A stretch of DNA of 64,000 nucleotides, taken from NCBI GenBank assembly GCA_001630475.1, contig KV419433.1, positions 240,686 to 304,685 of the forward strand. The letters run 5' to 3'. This stretch comes from Sistotremastrum niveocremeum HHB9708. Taxonomy: Eukaryota; Basidiomycota; Agaricomycetes; Sistotremastrales; Sistotremastraceae. A program made the translations under genes and the position numbers. The notes below the pieces were generated by a model. The model did not search any database. It had not been told where the DNA came from and saw nothing but the letters and a program-made list of their open reading frames with translations. Within the stretch, counting starts at the first letter, position 1. The number at the start of each line of letters is the position of its first letter. Of the stretch, positions 11,121-22,787 are shown one piece after another.

Positions 11121-13290
11121 CGACCTCTCTCTTTTTTGACTTTAGTTAGCTCGAGAGATAATTTTAGAGACAGGTGGGGACGTACCTCCTGATCAGCATT
11201 CGTTCAGCTATCCAACTTCTCTGCTATCTCGAGTCGTATTTGTGGAAACCTTGGACGAGATCAAAAAATAGCTCAATGTAGAAATAAGGAAGCCGAGCTA
11301 GTAACAAGATTTATCTGACGTTTTGAGTAGGTGATCGAAGCGGTAAATCGTTTGAACCACCCGAAATGGAGACGAGCAATTAACCGAGTTGCGGCGGATG
11401 AATATGTCGATGGATGCGTGACTTCGGGATTGAATGTGAGGTATTTTTCAATACGTATTTCGACGCGATCATGGTGTAAGAGAAGAAGGCAGATTAGATC
11501 CCGCCTTCAAACAACGGGATCAAATCCGGGTATGCGTCGGAACGCGGAGAACCAAACCGAGAAATCGATCGGCATGGGTGATGTCATCTTCACGTGAAGC
11601 TGGTGAATTGGCTCATGACGTAAGAGCGCAGGAGCGCTCGGGCAACTCGGGCGAAATCCCGATTGAAGGGTATCTTGAACGCCAGTCTTTGAGAAACTTG
11701 ATGAAGCACTTGCGGAACTTGTTATGCCCAGCATGGTATAGGAGGATCACTAATGAACACGTTTTCATCTACATTAAGGTCTGAGGTATCATCGAGTTGT
11801 TTGGGTGTCGAGGCCAATGCTGTATACAGCGGAAATTGGTTTGAAGGGTGGCACGGCGGCAGGCCCTCGAGCGTGCTTAAAAAGATGAAAAAATATCATA
11901 CCAACACCAAGCGTTGGTGAGCAAGCGTTGTGAAGGGATGGGCTTCAGGCCGTCTCTGGATTTGAAAGGATTTCCTTCGTGGAGCACAGCAATGGCTTTT
12001 TTGTTTTTCTCGGCATGGTACCAGTACCTAAAATGCAAGGGAATATATAGTCAGTATCCCTCGAGTCCTAATGCAAAAGTTCAAGGCACGTCAAAACAGA
12101 AAGCGCGATCTCTGTCGCACCGGCCATCCCAGTAATTCGGTCATTGCTTTAAGTCACGAGTAATATTTTGCCGGGATCGTAGTGTTGAATCGTCCTAACG
12201 AGTTGTACGAGTCTTTTGCAGGCATCAGTGCGCCATGAACGAGACTTCCTTTCACCAGCAAGTCGACAGGATTGATAAGGGGCAGGAGTCTCAGGAGCGC
12301 TGGGAGCTACAAAAGTGTGGCTGTCTTGGTGATAACCCCGGTCTGATCGATTCTGCATGTCGTCAATTCCATGCCCTTCATTAAAGATCTCAAGCTCACA
12401 GTTTGCTCATCTGAACCGCCCGAAGCATATAATTGAAACCTCGGCGGGGGAACGAGCGCATCCTGCGCCAAGGAATCCGAAACGACAGGGTAATCTGGGC
12501 TCAGCATCTTTATCGGTTGAAGCGAGGGTTGAAGCCTGTCATTCAGGCCAGTGCTGTTATAACCCTGCTGAGCATCTTATCCTCCGCCTGACAAGATTGC
12601 ATAGGCATTCGATGAGTTGCAGGCAGAGTAGTTCATGCATTTTCGTCATAAATTTGTTGGTGAGAGAAGCGGAGTCGAAAGTTTAGCTTGTGCGTACATT
12701 TATGAAATTGTCATCTCCCGACTGCTTAGGAGGTTGAGAACCTTGAGGTCGCACTGCACGCTGTTCAGAGAATTCCGGAAAAAGATTCCAAAAATCGAAT
12801 TCCACAGCGTCGGAGAAAACGGTCTCGGACTGACTTCAAAATCAATAAATCCTGATGAGTACCATGACCACACTTACGGGTCAAAGGTAGTGTTTCAGAA
12901 TACAAGACGCGAGAGGACGGGGAAGACCAGAACTTCTGTGCGATACCATGCTTATCTCAGTTGAGCTCTCTCGTCTATCGACGTTGGAAGGATTTATTCC
13001 TCCACGGTATAGACTTGGGGCGCTGCTACAGCACGTTCAGTACAGAGGTTCTGATAAACAATTGGTTCGTATATCGTTAGCTCGTGCATCAATCAAAAAC
13101 TTTCAAGAGAGAATCATGGAGAGTCTGAAGGAGATGGAGGCATCTCGGCTACACTCATTCTCCGGCTGCCGTGCCGGTGCCGGCCGGCGGCAACAATTCC
13201 ACGCAAGCCTCTCACGACTCGCTCGTCTGTTCTCTCATCGTCGACTGCACAGAACTGGATAGTGAATTTGGGGTAATATTTGACTGAACC
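11121..13290. other. Long region without an assignable gene; exon-like remnants on the minus strand
   Basis: I cannot assign a gene in this 2.2 kb. On the minus strand, 12030-11911 is an exon-like open segment preceded by a good 3' splice site (TTGCATTTTAG); it encodes RYWYHAEKNKKAIAVLHEG and continues openly. Other open segments at 12358-12149 and 12507-12307 include KRLVQLVRTIQHYDPGKI. The pieces do not join into one frame by visible splice signals. This may be an unrecognised multi-exon gene or a decayed one. Confidence 0.3.
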
Positions 13291-14718
13291 ATGCCGCACT
13301 GGGATATCAAGAAAGATATGCCTGACTGCACCGGAAAGGTCGACGATTAAAGCTTTTGCTATCCGCGTCCTTGAACTGAAGACCGGCTTGTAGGTTGCGA
13401 TTGTGACTGGGGGCAATACTGGTATAGGACTGGAGGTATGTGTTGGGTCCTCACTTCTGGTATTTCAGCTCATCATATCTATGCCAGACTTGTCGTTATC
13501 TGGCGTTGCGAAATGCCAAAGTCTACATGGCATCGCGAACAGAAAGTCGTGCACTCGCAGCCATCGAGAAGATTAACACAGAAAATCCGGAAATCAAGAG
13601 CGAAGGCAAACCCGGAATTGAATGGCTTCCCCTTGACCTAGTCAGCATCAAGTCTTGTCAAAATGCTGCGAAAACCTTCCTCGAGAAAGAGAAGAGACTC
13701 GATATCCTCAGTGAGTCGTTCGTTAACCTCCCTGCGACGTCCTTAAAGCTTAACGGAAACGCAGTCAATAACGCCGGAATTATGGCAGTACCATATGAAC
13801 TCACGGCGGTTTGTCATCCAGGGATGTCGAATACGACTACGTTCTCACGAATGTTCGCAGGAAGGGACTGAAATACAGTTCCAGTCCAATCACTTTGGGC
13901 ACTTCGCTTTCACCGTCCCCCTCCTTCCCACGCTCATCGAAACCTCCAAGGTTAGTTCACGTATTCGTGTTTTTCGTCTTTGGTCTGAAATCATCATAAC
14001 ACAGGAACCCAACTCATCAGTACGAATCGTTCAATTAACTTCTCGAGGTACGCCCTTATTCTTCTTTCCGTGCCAATCCGATTATGAAACCTCAATACAG
14101 GGCATCAGATGGCACCCTCAAAGATCAGTTTCAAATCTCTGGAAGACGTAAATCGTGATTTTGGATCAACCTGGACACGATACGGTCAAGTCAGAATATT
14201 TTCTCCTCTTTCGAATTTAATGCGAGACTAATGTGATGGACAGTCAAAGCTTGCGAATATTCTCTTCTCAAAGGAGCTCTCCAAGAGACTTGAGAATGAG
14301 AATATTTACTGTTCAGCGGTGCACCCCGGCGTCGTCAACACAGGTTCGTTCCATTTACCCTTAGAAGGTGATGAAACAGCCTAATCTTTACACCAGAACT
14401 CGTACGCGGGCCGATGCAAACTTACCCCTGGGCCAAACCGCTCGCGAAATTAACCTCGTGGTTCCTCATCACACCCTATGACGGTGCTCTTACCACACTC
14501 TATACTGCGACCAGTCCTGATCTAAAGACTAATAATTGGCGGTATGTGCTTTTTTTGTATTTTTATCAGCTGACACTGACATCGGCTCGTTTCCAAGCGG
14601 GGAGTACTTCGTTCCGTACGGCAAGAAGGATACACCAAGTGCCCCAGCTCAGGATTCGCAATTGGCAGCGGATCTCTGGGCTTTGTCGGAAAAGTTCGTC
14701 GAAGAGAGGTCGAAATAG
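13291..14718 (+). CDS. Short-chain dehydrogenase/reductase (retinol dehydrogenase/WW-oxidoreductase-like)
   Basis: An NAD(P)-dependent SDR enzyme. After the start MPHWDIKKDMPDCTGK an intron leads into the cofactor motif TGGNTGIG; the next exons give NAKVYMASR, the acidic patch LPLDL, the structural NNAGIMA, HFGHF, the catalytic Ser in LTSRG and the catalytic YxxxK as YGQSK. The chain ends EEERSK at 14718. At least eight exons are needed; each join was chosen to keep frame and family motifs. Two in-frame ATGs (13291, 13318) precede the first intron and the upstream one is used. The family reduces or oxidises varied small carbonyls and alcohols, so the substrate cannot be given. Confidence 0.9.
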
Positions 14719-14888
14719 AGCGCGTTCTCTCAATCGGTAATTGCAAGATTAGGCTACATGTGATTTTAGGTAATACCCGGATGTTCTGATGTACTGTACA
14801 TTACAATGATTATGATCTCGCGAGACTTCTTCCCTAAAACCCATATGCTGAAGCGCTGAAGAATGGAGTAATTACATGCAAGTTCGGT

Positions 14889-17800
14889 TCAAGGAGCTGG
14901 TTTAGTAGCGGCGATTATATGTACGGAAACAGACGAAGGATTCCGGGTATCTCGGCGAACAAGATTCTCACGCTCTGCGTCAAATACTTGAATTCGCCTA
15001 GCAGTCTCAGCATCGGTCGTAGGAGTCCTCCAGACCCCTGTATATTGAGAGCCATGGGAGCCTCTTCCTCTCCTTGGTTTACCGTGATTCAGGCGTTGTC
15101 CAGGTTCCAGGATGAGAAAGTTTTCCTGTTGATTGGCTTCGCGGTCTATTTCGTCTTGCATTCGTAGGGCCAGATTCCGCGATTGTTCTTCTTGATCTTC
15201 CTCTTCTTGTAGCTGACGGACTAAAGCTAGAGACGCCTCTTCTTCGTTGTCTGCTGCTCCACTCGGTGATCGAAGTTCTTCATCGACGAGGCCGATATCT
15301 CCCGGCATTCCTGGCGTTTCGAACGGATTTCCCATTGGATCTCCATCGGCTCTGGCTTCCACGGGAGAGACCACGGGAGAAACTCCTTTCTGGTTTTCGC
15401 CGATGTCAACTTGCTTCCCTTTACCCTTGGGAGGGACAGGCGGAGGCTTCTGCAGTCGCCGCGAATGGGTCGAGGTTGATGTCTCTCGGTCAATGACAGC
15501 GTTCAAGTTATCAGACGATGGGGGTAGCGTTGGGATTAATGGAGGGAACTGGGCTAGACGATATCCAGATGAAGGATGGGGTACAGTGATTTGCTTCCAA
15601 TCATCTTGGTTAGTCGGACTTTCGGCCGACGCGCTCCGACGAGGACGCGTTTGAGGATCAGAACGTTGCTTCGATGCCACATTCAGCTTTCCAAGTCTAT
15701 CGATAACTTCAGCCATTTCCTTTGCGAGAATAACATCACTCACGCTTCTCGAATACGAGTAAAAGCTCTCGAAGGTGCGGGTCCAGCTTCTTCCTCGGGA
15801 TCCTCCACGGGATTTTCGTGGACAGTATTTTCGGGCGCATCGAAATATTGGTCGGTAGTCATTGACGCAGGGGATTGTGCTCGGAGCCCGCTGTCCATAA
15901 CCTTCGTGATCGTCGAATGTGAGGGCTCAGACGGCTCGGAGGAGATAGTAATATCGTTAGGGTCCCAGAACGGAATTTGCGTATCCACGTTCTCAATCGG
16001 CGCTGTGCCTTGTGATGATTGTTGGAGCATCTTGAGCCTCATGTTCTCTTCGCGAGTCTGCTTCAGCTCCATTATCAGCTCCTTCGCGCGTCGACCGTGC
16101 GCAGCGATCACCGTCTTCATTTCGCTGGCGTGGGTTTCCGTCAACGTCAAGAGCTGGTAATCGAGACCATCTCTTTCGCTGGCGAATTGTTGGGCTTTCT
16201 GTTCCGCATCTGCTAATTCTCTGCGCAATCGTTCCGCTTCTCGTGCTGCCTCTTCCGCTTTCGTCGAGTGCGATACTTGAGACTCGAGTCGTCGAGTCTT
16301 TTGGCCCAGATCCGCGATCAGCTTCTCGTAAGCTTCTTTCTCTGTTTGAGCTTCCGATGCGACTACCTCTTTCTCTGCTTTGATCGAACGGAGTTCAGTT
16401 TCCAACTCCACAAGTCGTAGATGGAGATCTTCCGACCCATTCGTCTCAGGTTCGGCGGGAGTCACAGATGCACGATGTTGAGTTTTAATGGAATGAGAAC
16501 GTCCGAGCTGGGACGAAGAACCCGATATGGCGTTATTAGTCATCGACGATGGAGGATGAGATGTATTCGAGGAGCCTGAAAAGGCAGGGATAGGCCTCCT
16601 TTGCGTAGGTATCGATCGAGATGCAGTCGAATCTTCAGTCCGCGGACGATCCGTCTGCGTCTGTCTCATCGAGTTCAATTCAGCGTTGGATTTACGAAGC
16701 TGCTGCTCCAAAGTGTCCGCTCTCTCGGTGATCCCTACGATCGCTCTGTCCTTCGATTCGAGTAGATCGCGCAGCTTATGAAGCTCTTGTCCGAGATGTT
16801 GTATCTCGGACTGCATACCGGCATTCATTTCGACGAGGTGATCGTGATGTGCGTCCCGCGAAAAATCGTGTGGCGGAGGATCGACGACCATATTGTCGGA
16901 AGAGCCATTCGCTGTATCGCGCTGAGCGACGATATCATGAATGGCTGCTTCATGAGATGAACGTTGCTCTTCAATTTCTCGAGTGAGACGCGTAACGTCG
17001 GCGGCTAGGTTTCGCTGAGTAATCTCGAGCGCTGTCTTCTGCTCGTTCCAAGCCATCTGCTGTTGCTCCCGTTCTGTCCTGATCGAAGCGACATATCCTT
17101 CCGCCTGCTGCTGCAGCTCTGTGAGCTGATTTTGATATTCTTGCGTAGTCGCCTTCGCAGCGGCCAGCTCCGCTTCCAGGCTTGAAGCCCTCTCTTCGGT
17201 ACGTCCGAGTGTATCTTTCAAGGCAGATATTTCTCGAGATTGAGAAGCCGATTTCTGCCGTTCGGAAGCTATGTCGTTCCGCATCTGAAGCAGCTGAAAG
17301 TTGGCGACATAAAGAGCATGGTCGTCACCCTGATGGGACCAGTTCGGGTTGACGACGAAGAATTCGGCTCCGTACTGAGATAGTTGGGCAGCTTCATAAG
17401 GGTTGATGGAAGAAAGAATTTCGGGATCCATGTAGAAGAGTTCGGATAGATAGGAGGCGGCAGTATTGGCGGAGGGAAAGATTATCATTGAGGCACCGGT
17501 TGTTCCCTTAGCGGGACGTGGGTGGGAGTCGAAGACGATGAAAACACCGGGTAGTTTTGGATCGATGAGAGGGACAAAGATGATCGAGATGATCTCGGGG
17601 GGACGAGTGAGGACAACGGCACTTGACCACAGATCGGGTCCTGCGGTTCCAGCGAATTTTCGAAGCCGTCTGCAATGACCTCTTCAACAAGCTGCAGCAT
17701 TGTAAAGAGCTACGAACATACCTGAGCAATTCGACGAATTTCTCTGCGGAAACCATGCCACCCTCTGTGTATTTATGTTCCAGCGAGCTCTCGAACATTG

Positions 17801-18289
17801 GCAATGAACGAATGTCATTGACATCCAAATGAGCGGCATCCGACCAGTACGCAGTGATACCCATAATATGCTTCCGTACCACTTAGTTCGCGTTCATGAA
17901 CAACCAAATGCGACATACCTCGGATACATCGGGACTGTTCAATTCTTTCAGCCATTCCGAGCCAGTGGTATCGGCTTCAGCACACAGTATGACACGAACA
18001 GCATTCAAAGCTGCGATACCGCACGAAGATAAACCGCCGTGTGCATATTGACTCGTTCCTTCGAAGCTGATGGTGTACTCTTCGCCATGTTGTAACCTTT
18101 GGAACATAGGTGATGGCCCTGCGTGTTCTTGAGGCTTTCATAAGTCGATCAGACTTCAGATGACAGGAACATATTCAAGAAACGCACCAGGGTTAATCTA
18201 CTAGCACTTCCGCCGTGTATCCCATAGCCAAGCATCATCTCATCCTTATCCGCGTTCCCCTGCAAGCCAAGCGGCTGGCGCCCATTCAT
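14889..18289 (-). CDS. USPL-A: predicted Cys/His peptidase-like domain, coiled coil and tandem MIU-like tail
   Basis: Five exons (18289-18188, 18134-17919, 17870-17722, 17669-15744, 15696-14889) give exactly 1067 codons including stop. Residues about 40 to 250 form a conserved globular domain with GGLSSCGIAALNAVR (putative nucleophile Cys72) and VFIVFDSHPRP (putative Asp202/His204). A long coiled coil (about 280 to 760, broken by a Ser-rich segment) follows. Near the C-terminus is LALVRQLQEEEDQEEQS then LALRMQDE, two repeats of the L-A-x-x-L-Q-x-E-E core of MIU ubiquitin-binding motifs. The Cys...DxH plus MIU layout suggests a deubiquitinase-like enzyme; that is inference. I know the N-terminal domain as a widespread Agaricomycete family but cannot name it. 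Paralogs lie at 26295, 54471 and 62682. Confidence 0.72.
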
Positions 18290-18480
18290 GGCCCAGTGTT
18301 TGTAGTTCGATTATCTTCGATATAGACGACGCGTTCGCCTGTGAGTCGTCGCTCAGCGTTCAGCTGGTTGCCGCCGTGACATTACTTTGCAGGCCTGCGG
18401 TTGCAGTACCCGGCTTTTGAGCCCACTAAATCCGAATGCACTGCCTCGTGCCTGAACGCAGCTGGCGCCTGAGCTGTTCA
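18290..18480. promoter_or_regulatory. Upstream block of USPL-A, conserved at USPL-B
   Basis: Read on the minus strand, 18458 to about 18318 matches 26101-26260 on the plus strand, just upstream of USPL-B. Shared words include CGTTCAGGCA, AAAGCCGGGTACTGCAAC and CGACTCACAGGCG. Small indels break any shared reading frame, so it is more likely promoter or leader than coding. Confidence 0.6.
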
Positions 18481-18875
18481 TGGGCAGAATTCCATCATTC
18501 TGAGAGTCTCATGTGAGAATGAGCGTGGATGAACTGATAAGATGAGGACACGAGAAGATTGGAACGATGAGCCATTCACAGAACGGCGTTGGACCGTTGG
18601 TAAGATATTCGGTAAATTTCGGAGTTCGAAAAGGAACGCTCAAGTATTCATTCAGACTCCGATCATACCAGCTCTGGTACCTCTATTTTTTATCACAATA
18701 TCTTGTCATGCATCCCGCAAAAAAATCGACAATACTGGCATCTCACACCGCTTAGGAGGACTCAAAGATTACGACGAAGATTTTTTCACAAAGTTTCATG
18801 TTTTATCTCATGGCATGATACGGTAGAGTCGGGTAGACCGAAAACCGGAAAAAAAGAAAAACAACCGCGTCGATG
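18481..18875. other. Intergenic region
   Basis: No gene supported. It separates the 3' end of the surface-family gene at 18876 from the upstream block of USPL-A. Confidence 0.5.
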
Positions 18876-19977
18876 TTACATGCCAACAACCAACGAGAGG
18901 AGAGCCAAAACCACAGTAGTCATATATCTCCTATCTAACAGCATGCCGGGGAGAGCCCCAGAGTTGGTGATTGGGAGAGGTGTTGGACTAGAGGAGTGAG
19001 ACGATGATGAACTGTGAGTGACTGTACTGGAGACGAAAATGGGCGTTGAAGCTGGAGGCGTCGAGAAGGCGGTAGAGACCTTGGTACTCGTTAAGGGAGT
19101 CGAATTTGGCGAGATAAATCCTGAGGTCGTTGCGGGTGCTGTTACGGGTCCCTGCTGTGGTCCCGATTCCGGCTCATCTGGAAACGAAATAAATGTAAGT
19201 TCATCTATATGCGGTCATCAAGGTCTTTCATGACGCACCTCCTAGTTCCTGCGCAATGTTTGGATCGAAAGTTTCATTAGGTAGATTCTAGGCAAAACGG
19301 TGAGCTGCTTCCTGGTGAACAGTATGAGCTGACGCACTGTGACCGTCTCGAACACCCAATAAGGCAAAGCAGTTCCGTCTGGGATTCCCTCGATGTACCT
19401 TAGGAATAGCGATATCGTGAGTATGTGAGACACCTTCGTTATCGAGGATGTCTGAGCTTACCGATTTAGATCTACGTTAGTGCAAGCACTCGAATAATCC
19501 ACCCATGATCCGGGAGCTAGTCCCTGACAAAGCGTGCAAGCGGCTATACGTCGTAGACTCAGTCAAGATCATGTTGAATATTGAAGGTCTTACACAACAG
19601 ATTATAGACAACGGTATTGCACTGGCAGTCATTGTCCACGGCAGTGTAAGTTTGACCAGGACCTAGGGCGTCGATCTCGAAATCTGACAAGGCAATCAGG
19701 ACGTACGTGATCAAAGACTGGATGAGATACTTACTTCCATCCCCTGTACAATCGGATTGAAGAGCGGCTGCGACTAAACAAGGGCTTTGATCCAGAGAGT
19801 TGAAGGCCTTTGAGAACGCCGACCGTTAGATTGAAGACCTTCGATAAAAAGAAGGAATCTGACCCATGGTAATGCCGAACGGTCGCACAGGGTATCGATG
19901 GTCTGAGCGAGGGTTGGTCCAGATAAGCTAAGAAGAAAGACAACAGCGAGCATAGAGGATGAGTCGAAAGAGAACAT
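18876..19977 (-). CDS. Surface-family protein 2, probably GPI-anchored
   Basis: Seven exons (19977-19864, 19807-19735, 19683-19594, 19543-19462, 19398 onward, then two more) join in frame. The signal peptide is MFSFDSSSMLAVVFLLSLSG. Family blocks follow: AFNSLDQSPCLVAAALQSDC, CQCNTVVYNLLC, SACTLCQGLAPGSWVDYSS, EGIPDGTALPYWVFETVT and NETFDPNIAQELG. A Ser/Thr/Pro-rich stalk then leads to a C-terminal hydrophobic stretch MTTVVLALLSLVVGM that ends the protein. With nothing after the hydrophobic tail, this looks like a GPI-attachment signal rather than the type I TM helix of its three paralogs. Stop is at 18876. The function is unknown. Confidence 0.78.
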
Positions 19978-20899
19978 GACTGAACCGTGTCTAGAAGCGA
20001 GAAGTCCATAAAGCTCTTTAAATATTCCAGCGAGATTCTCTTGGCAGGTCGCTAGCACAGCACGATGGAGCAGCAGGTAGGTTGAAGTACCAAGAATATA
20101 TTAGACAGGCGATGAAGCTCGAGGAGATCGGTGCCTGCTTGCGACTAGACCGCTGCGCCGGACTTTGCTGTCATCAAGTGAGGACAATAAGATAAATAGG
20201 GGGCCTGTGTCAGGTTATTAAGCGATTTGATTACCGAGGGCTCGATGTCGTTTTGGACTTGAGTTCGGACGATCATCGCGTGGTCAAGCTCGATTTGGGC
20301 GCTTAGCGAGCTAGCCCTCAAGGGTAGGCGCTTCCAGTGCTACAGTCCAGCCATCGCTTCGAGACCAGGAGGATATCGTGCCCATTTAATGGAGAGTACA
20401 TTCAGGCACCGATTATTTGAAGGCGATACCATGATTCCATAAAGGCCTAGAAATGTCTCAGGAACCGACTCGAGGCCGTGTTCTCGATTTTGTCGTGCCT
20501 GATTCAGTATTCACAGCTATGAGACTGGTGGCTAATAATCTGAGATTGACGGGGGGAGATGAAGGACATTTTATCGACAACAATTGGGAAACTGAATTTT
20601 CTTGATCTTGCGAAGCTGAAGACGATCGGGTGAAAGCGAAGCGTGCGGTCAGGTGCAACTCAGGAGAGCCTCATTGGGATTATGTAAGCGAACGACGGTG
20701 GCGGTCAACCCTATCAAAGTTTCCAGTTCTCAGATCTGACATTGGTGCAAACTTTCAAGATAAGGATCTCATATCGGGGAGAAAATATCACGGCTAAATA
20801 CAAGGGGTTCTCGAAGCACAGCAACAGCAAGCCCATAAAATCCCAAAAAAATGCATGGAGATCACAAACATGAAAAGTCGGGAAGTCTAACGGATCAAA
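19978..20899. other. Intergenic region between two surface-family genes
   Basis: About 0.9 kb with no open frame that I can support as a gene on either strand. It includes the promoter of the gene starting at 19977. Confidence 0.5.
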
Positions 20900-21346
20900 T
20901 CATGGCTCCGCTGCACCGGAATATCCGCTATGGCTAATTGGGGATGTCTGGTGGCTTGGAGGCCCGTACGAGTTGGCGGTGTGGCCGGAATTATCATAAC
21001 GAATCTGTGCCGATTGGGGGAGAATCGAAGGCGAAGAGGGAGGCTGGCAAACCGTCAGTCGAGAGTCTTCGAGAAGGATCAAGATAATTACATAAGGCGA
21101 GTGTTGCATACTCGGATCTTTGACATCCGAACCGTATCCTGCGAACGTCGCGTCCGCATTGCCGGGTCCAACAGCAGGAGAAGTGATGTTTCGATTCACA
21201 GTCTCGAGGTGCTTCATCTTCTGTAATCGGAGGAAGATGAGAAGAGCTATAACAAGAACGACGACGACGCCTGCAACAGTTCCTCCGGCGATGGCACCGA
21301 CGTGTGAAGTGTGAGTCGGTATCGGTGTGGGCGTTGGCGTTGTCGG

Positions 21347-21715
21347 TAAGGATGTTAGATGAGTATTGCATACCCGGGTACCTGCCACAGGTACCCGCCA
21401 AGGACAGGTACCCGTACACACAATACCTGCATGTATCAATACCCGGCAGATGCAGGTATTGGTTCTGGGAAATTTTTCACCACAGGTACCTGCCTCACCC
21501 ATAGGTTTTGGGATACCCCAAATTTATTATGGCTCCAAATTGCTCAAACAGCTCAAAAGAAATATTTTAAAAATAGGAATTATATTCTGAATACCTGTGG
21601 GTATACCTGACAGGTAGCAGGTACCCATGTCAAAATACCTGGCAGATGCGGGTATGGATTCTGAAATTCTGCACAGGTACCCATACCCGCAAGGTATACT
21701 CGTTTAACATCCTTA
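21347..21715. mobile_element. Miniature hAT-like DNA transposon (369 bp) with 8-bp TSD
   Basis: The ends are imperfect inverted repeats: TAAGGATGTTAGATGAGTA at the left, and its complement with two changes at 21697-21715. The flanks are the direct 8-bp repeat GTTGTCGG at 21339-21346 and 21716-21723. An 8-bp duplication and an end beginning TA(A/G)GGATG fit the hAT superfamily. The interior has no coding capacity and is built of repeated CAGGTACC/GGTACCTG words in both orientations, as in subterminal transposase-binding arrays. It is a non-autonomous element inserted in the linker of a host gene. Confidence 0.85.
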
Positions 21716-21893
21716 GTTGTCGGCGGTCCTGTTATTACGCTGGTACTGGTGGTCGAGGACGTTGAAGGAGTGTAGGAATTGGGAGTCCAAGTCGACAATG
21801 AAATGGATAAGTTCGCCACTGGAGTCGCAGAGTGAAAACCCGAAGAGTAAGGAAGGTGGATGAAAGGTGGAGTGTTTTGAGAAGAATGAAGGA

Positions 21894-22063
21894 NNNNNNN
21901 NNNNNNNNNNNNNNNNNNNNNNNNNNNNNNNNNNNNNNNNNNNNNNNNNNNNNNNNNNNNNNNNNNNNNNNNNNNNNNNNNNNNNNNNNNNNNNNNNNNN
22001 NNNNNNNNNNNNNNNNNNNNNNNNNNNNNNNNNNNNNNNNNNNNNNNNNNNNNNNNNNNNNNN
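21894..22063. other. Assembly gap (170 N)
   Basis: A run of N. It lies inside the presumed second insertion in surface-family gene 3 and hides its left end. Confidence 0.99.
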
Positions 22064-22787
22064 GGCCTAGAAACAAACACAAAATGTAAGTCCAACCAAT
22101 AATAGTAAGCCAACTCGAAATGCCGAAGTCCGGATATGATCCTAGTGTCAGAATACCCTGACCCGACAAGACCGATGAAGAGGATATTGCCAAGGCTTGG
22201 GACGGCAACAATTGAAGCGTGAGAGAGTCGGTAATGGTCGGAGGGATGTATGGAACGATACTGCATTAGGACTGAGTGCGTGACTGATATGGAAAAGTCG
22301 AGGTCCGAATTTGAAGGGGAATGAGGTGAAACTGATGAATAAAGTCGAAATGGTGCCTTGAAACAGCGGTGATGACAAAGGAATGATGAGTGATAATGAA
22401 GGTAGTGACGATTACTGAACGATGACGACGAAGGAACGACGGTGGTGGAGATAATAATGAAGGAATGTCGAGGAGTTGAGGACGAGCGAGAGTCGGAGTT
22501 TCAAACAAGTCTGCAAGTTGCAGACTTGTCGCGGCAATGTCCGAAACGTCGGAGTTTGAACAAGTTCGTAAATAACGAACTTATCGCGGCAGAGTCCGGG
22601 AGGTCGGAGTTTGAATATCTCCGCTAAGTCCGAATGAAGTCTGCAAATTGCAAACTTGTTGCGGTCGTATCGGCGCGTCGGAGTTTGAAATAAAAATCGA
22701 AAGTCGAACTTGAGGAATCTTGAGTGGGTTGATGAGCACAAATAATATGACGACTTAGCATGTGCTATGGGTCGCGGACCCTACAAG
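22064..22787. mobile_element. Probable second insertion in surface-family gene 3 (right part; left end in gap)
   Basis: Host coding similarity stops at about 22788 on the right and resumes left of the N gap near 21860. The intervening DNA is non-coding and holds tandem palindromic repeats (22492-22690), as in the subterminal zones of some DNA transposons. Its right edge has the short palindrome GGGTCGCGGACCC at about 22770-22782. The left terminus is not visible, so family and target duplication are unknown. Confidence 0.45.
22492..22690. repeat. Four tandem units starting GTCGGAGTTT, three with an internal palindrome
   Basis: Units begin at 22492, 22548, 22603 and 22677, spaced 56, 55 and 74 bp. 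Inside the first is the near-perfect palindrome 22505-22529 (arms ACAAGTCTGCAA), in the second 22562-22582 (arms AAGTTCGT), in the third an imperfect one at 22637-22657. The arm sequences differ between units but stay self-complementary. Confidence 0.75.

Noticed and set aside
15247-15654. Plus-strand Ser/Gly-rich open frame opposite USPL-A
   Set aside because: Antisense shadow of the USPL-A C-terminal exon, which is supported by exon lengths and a paralog.
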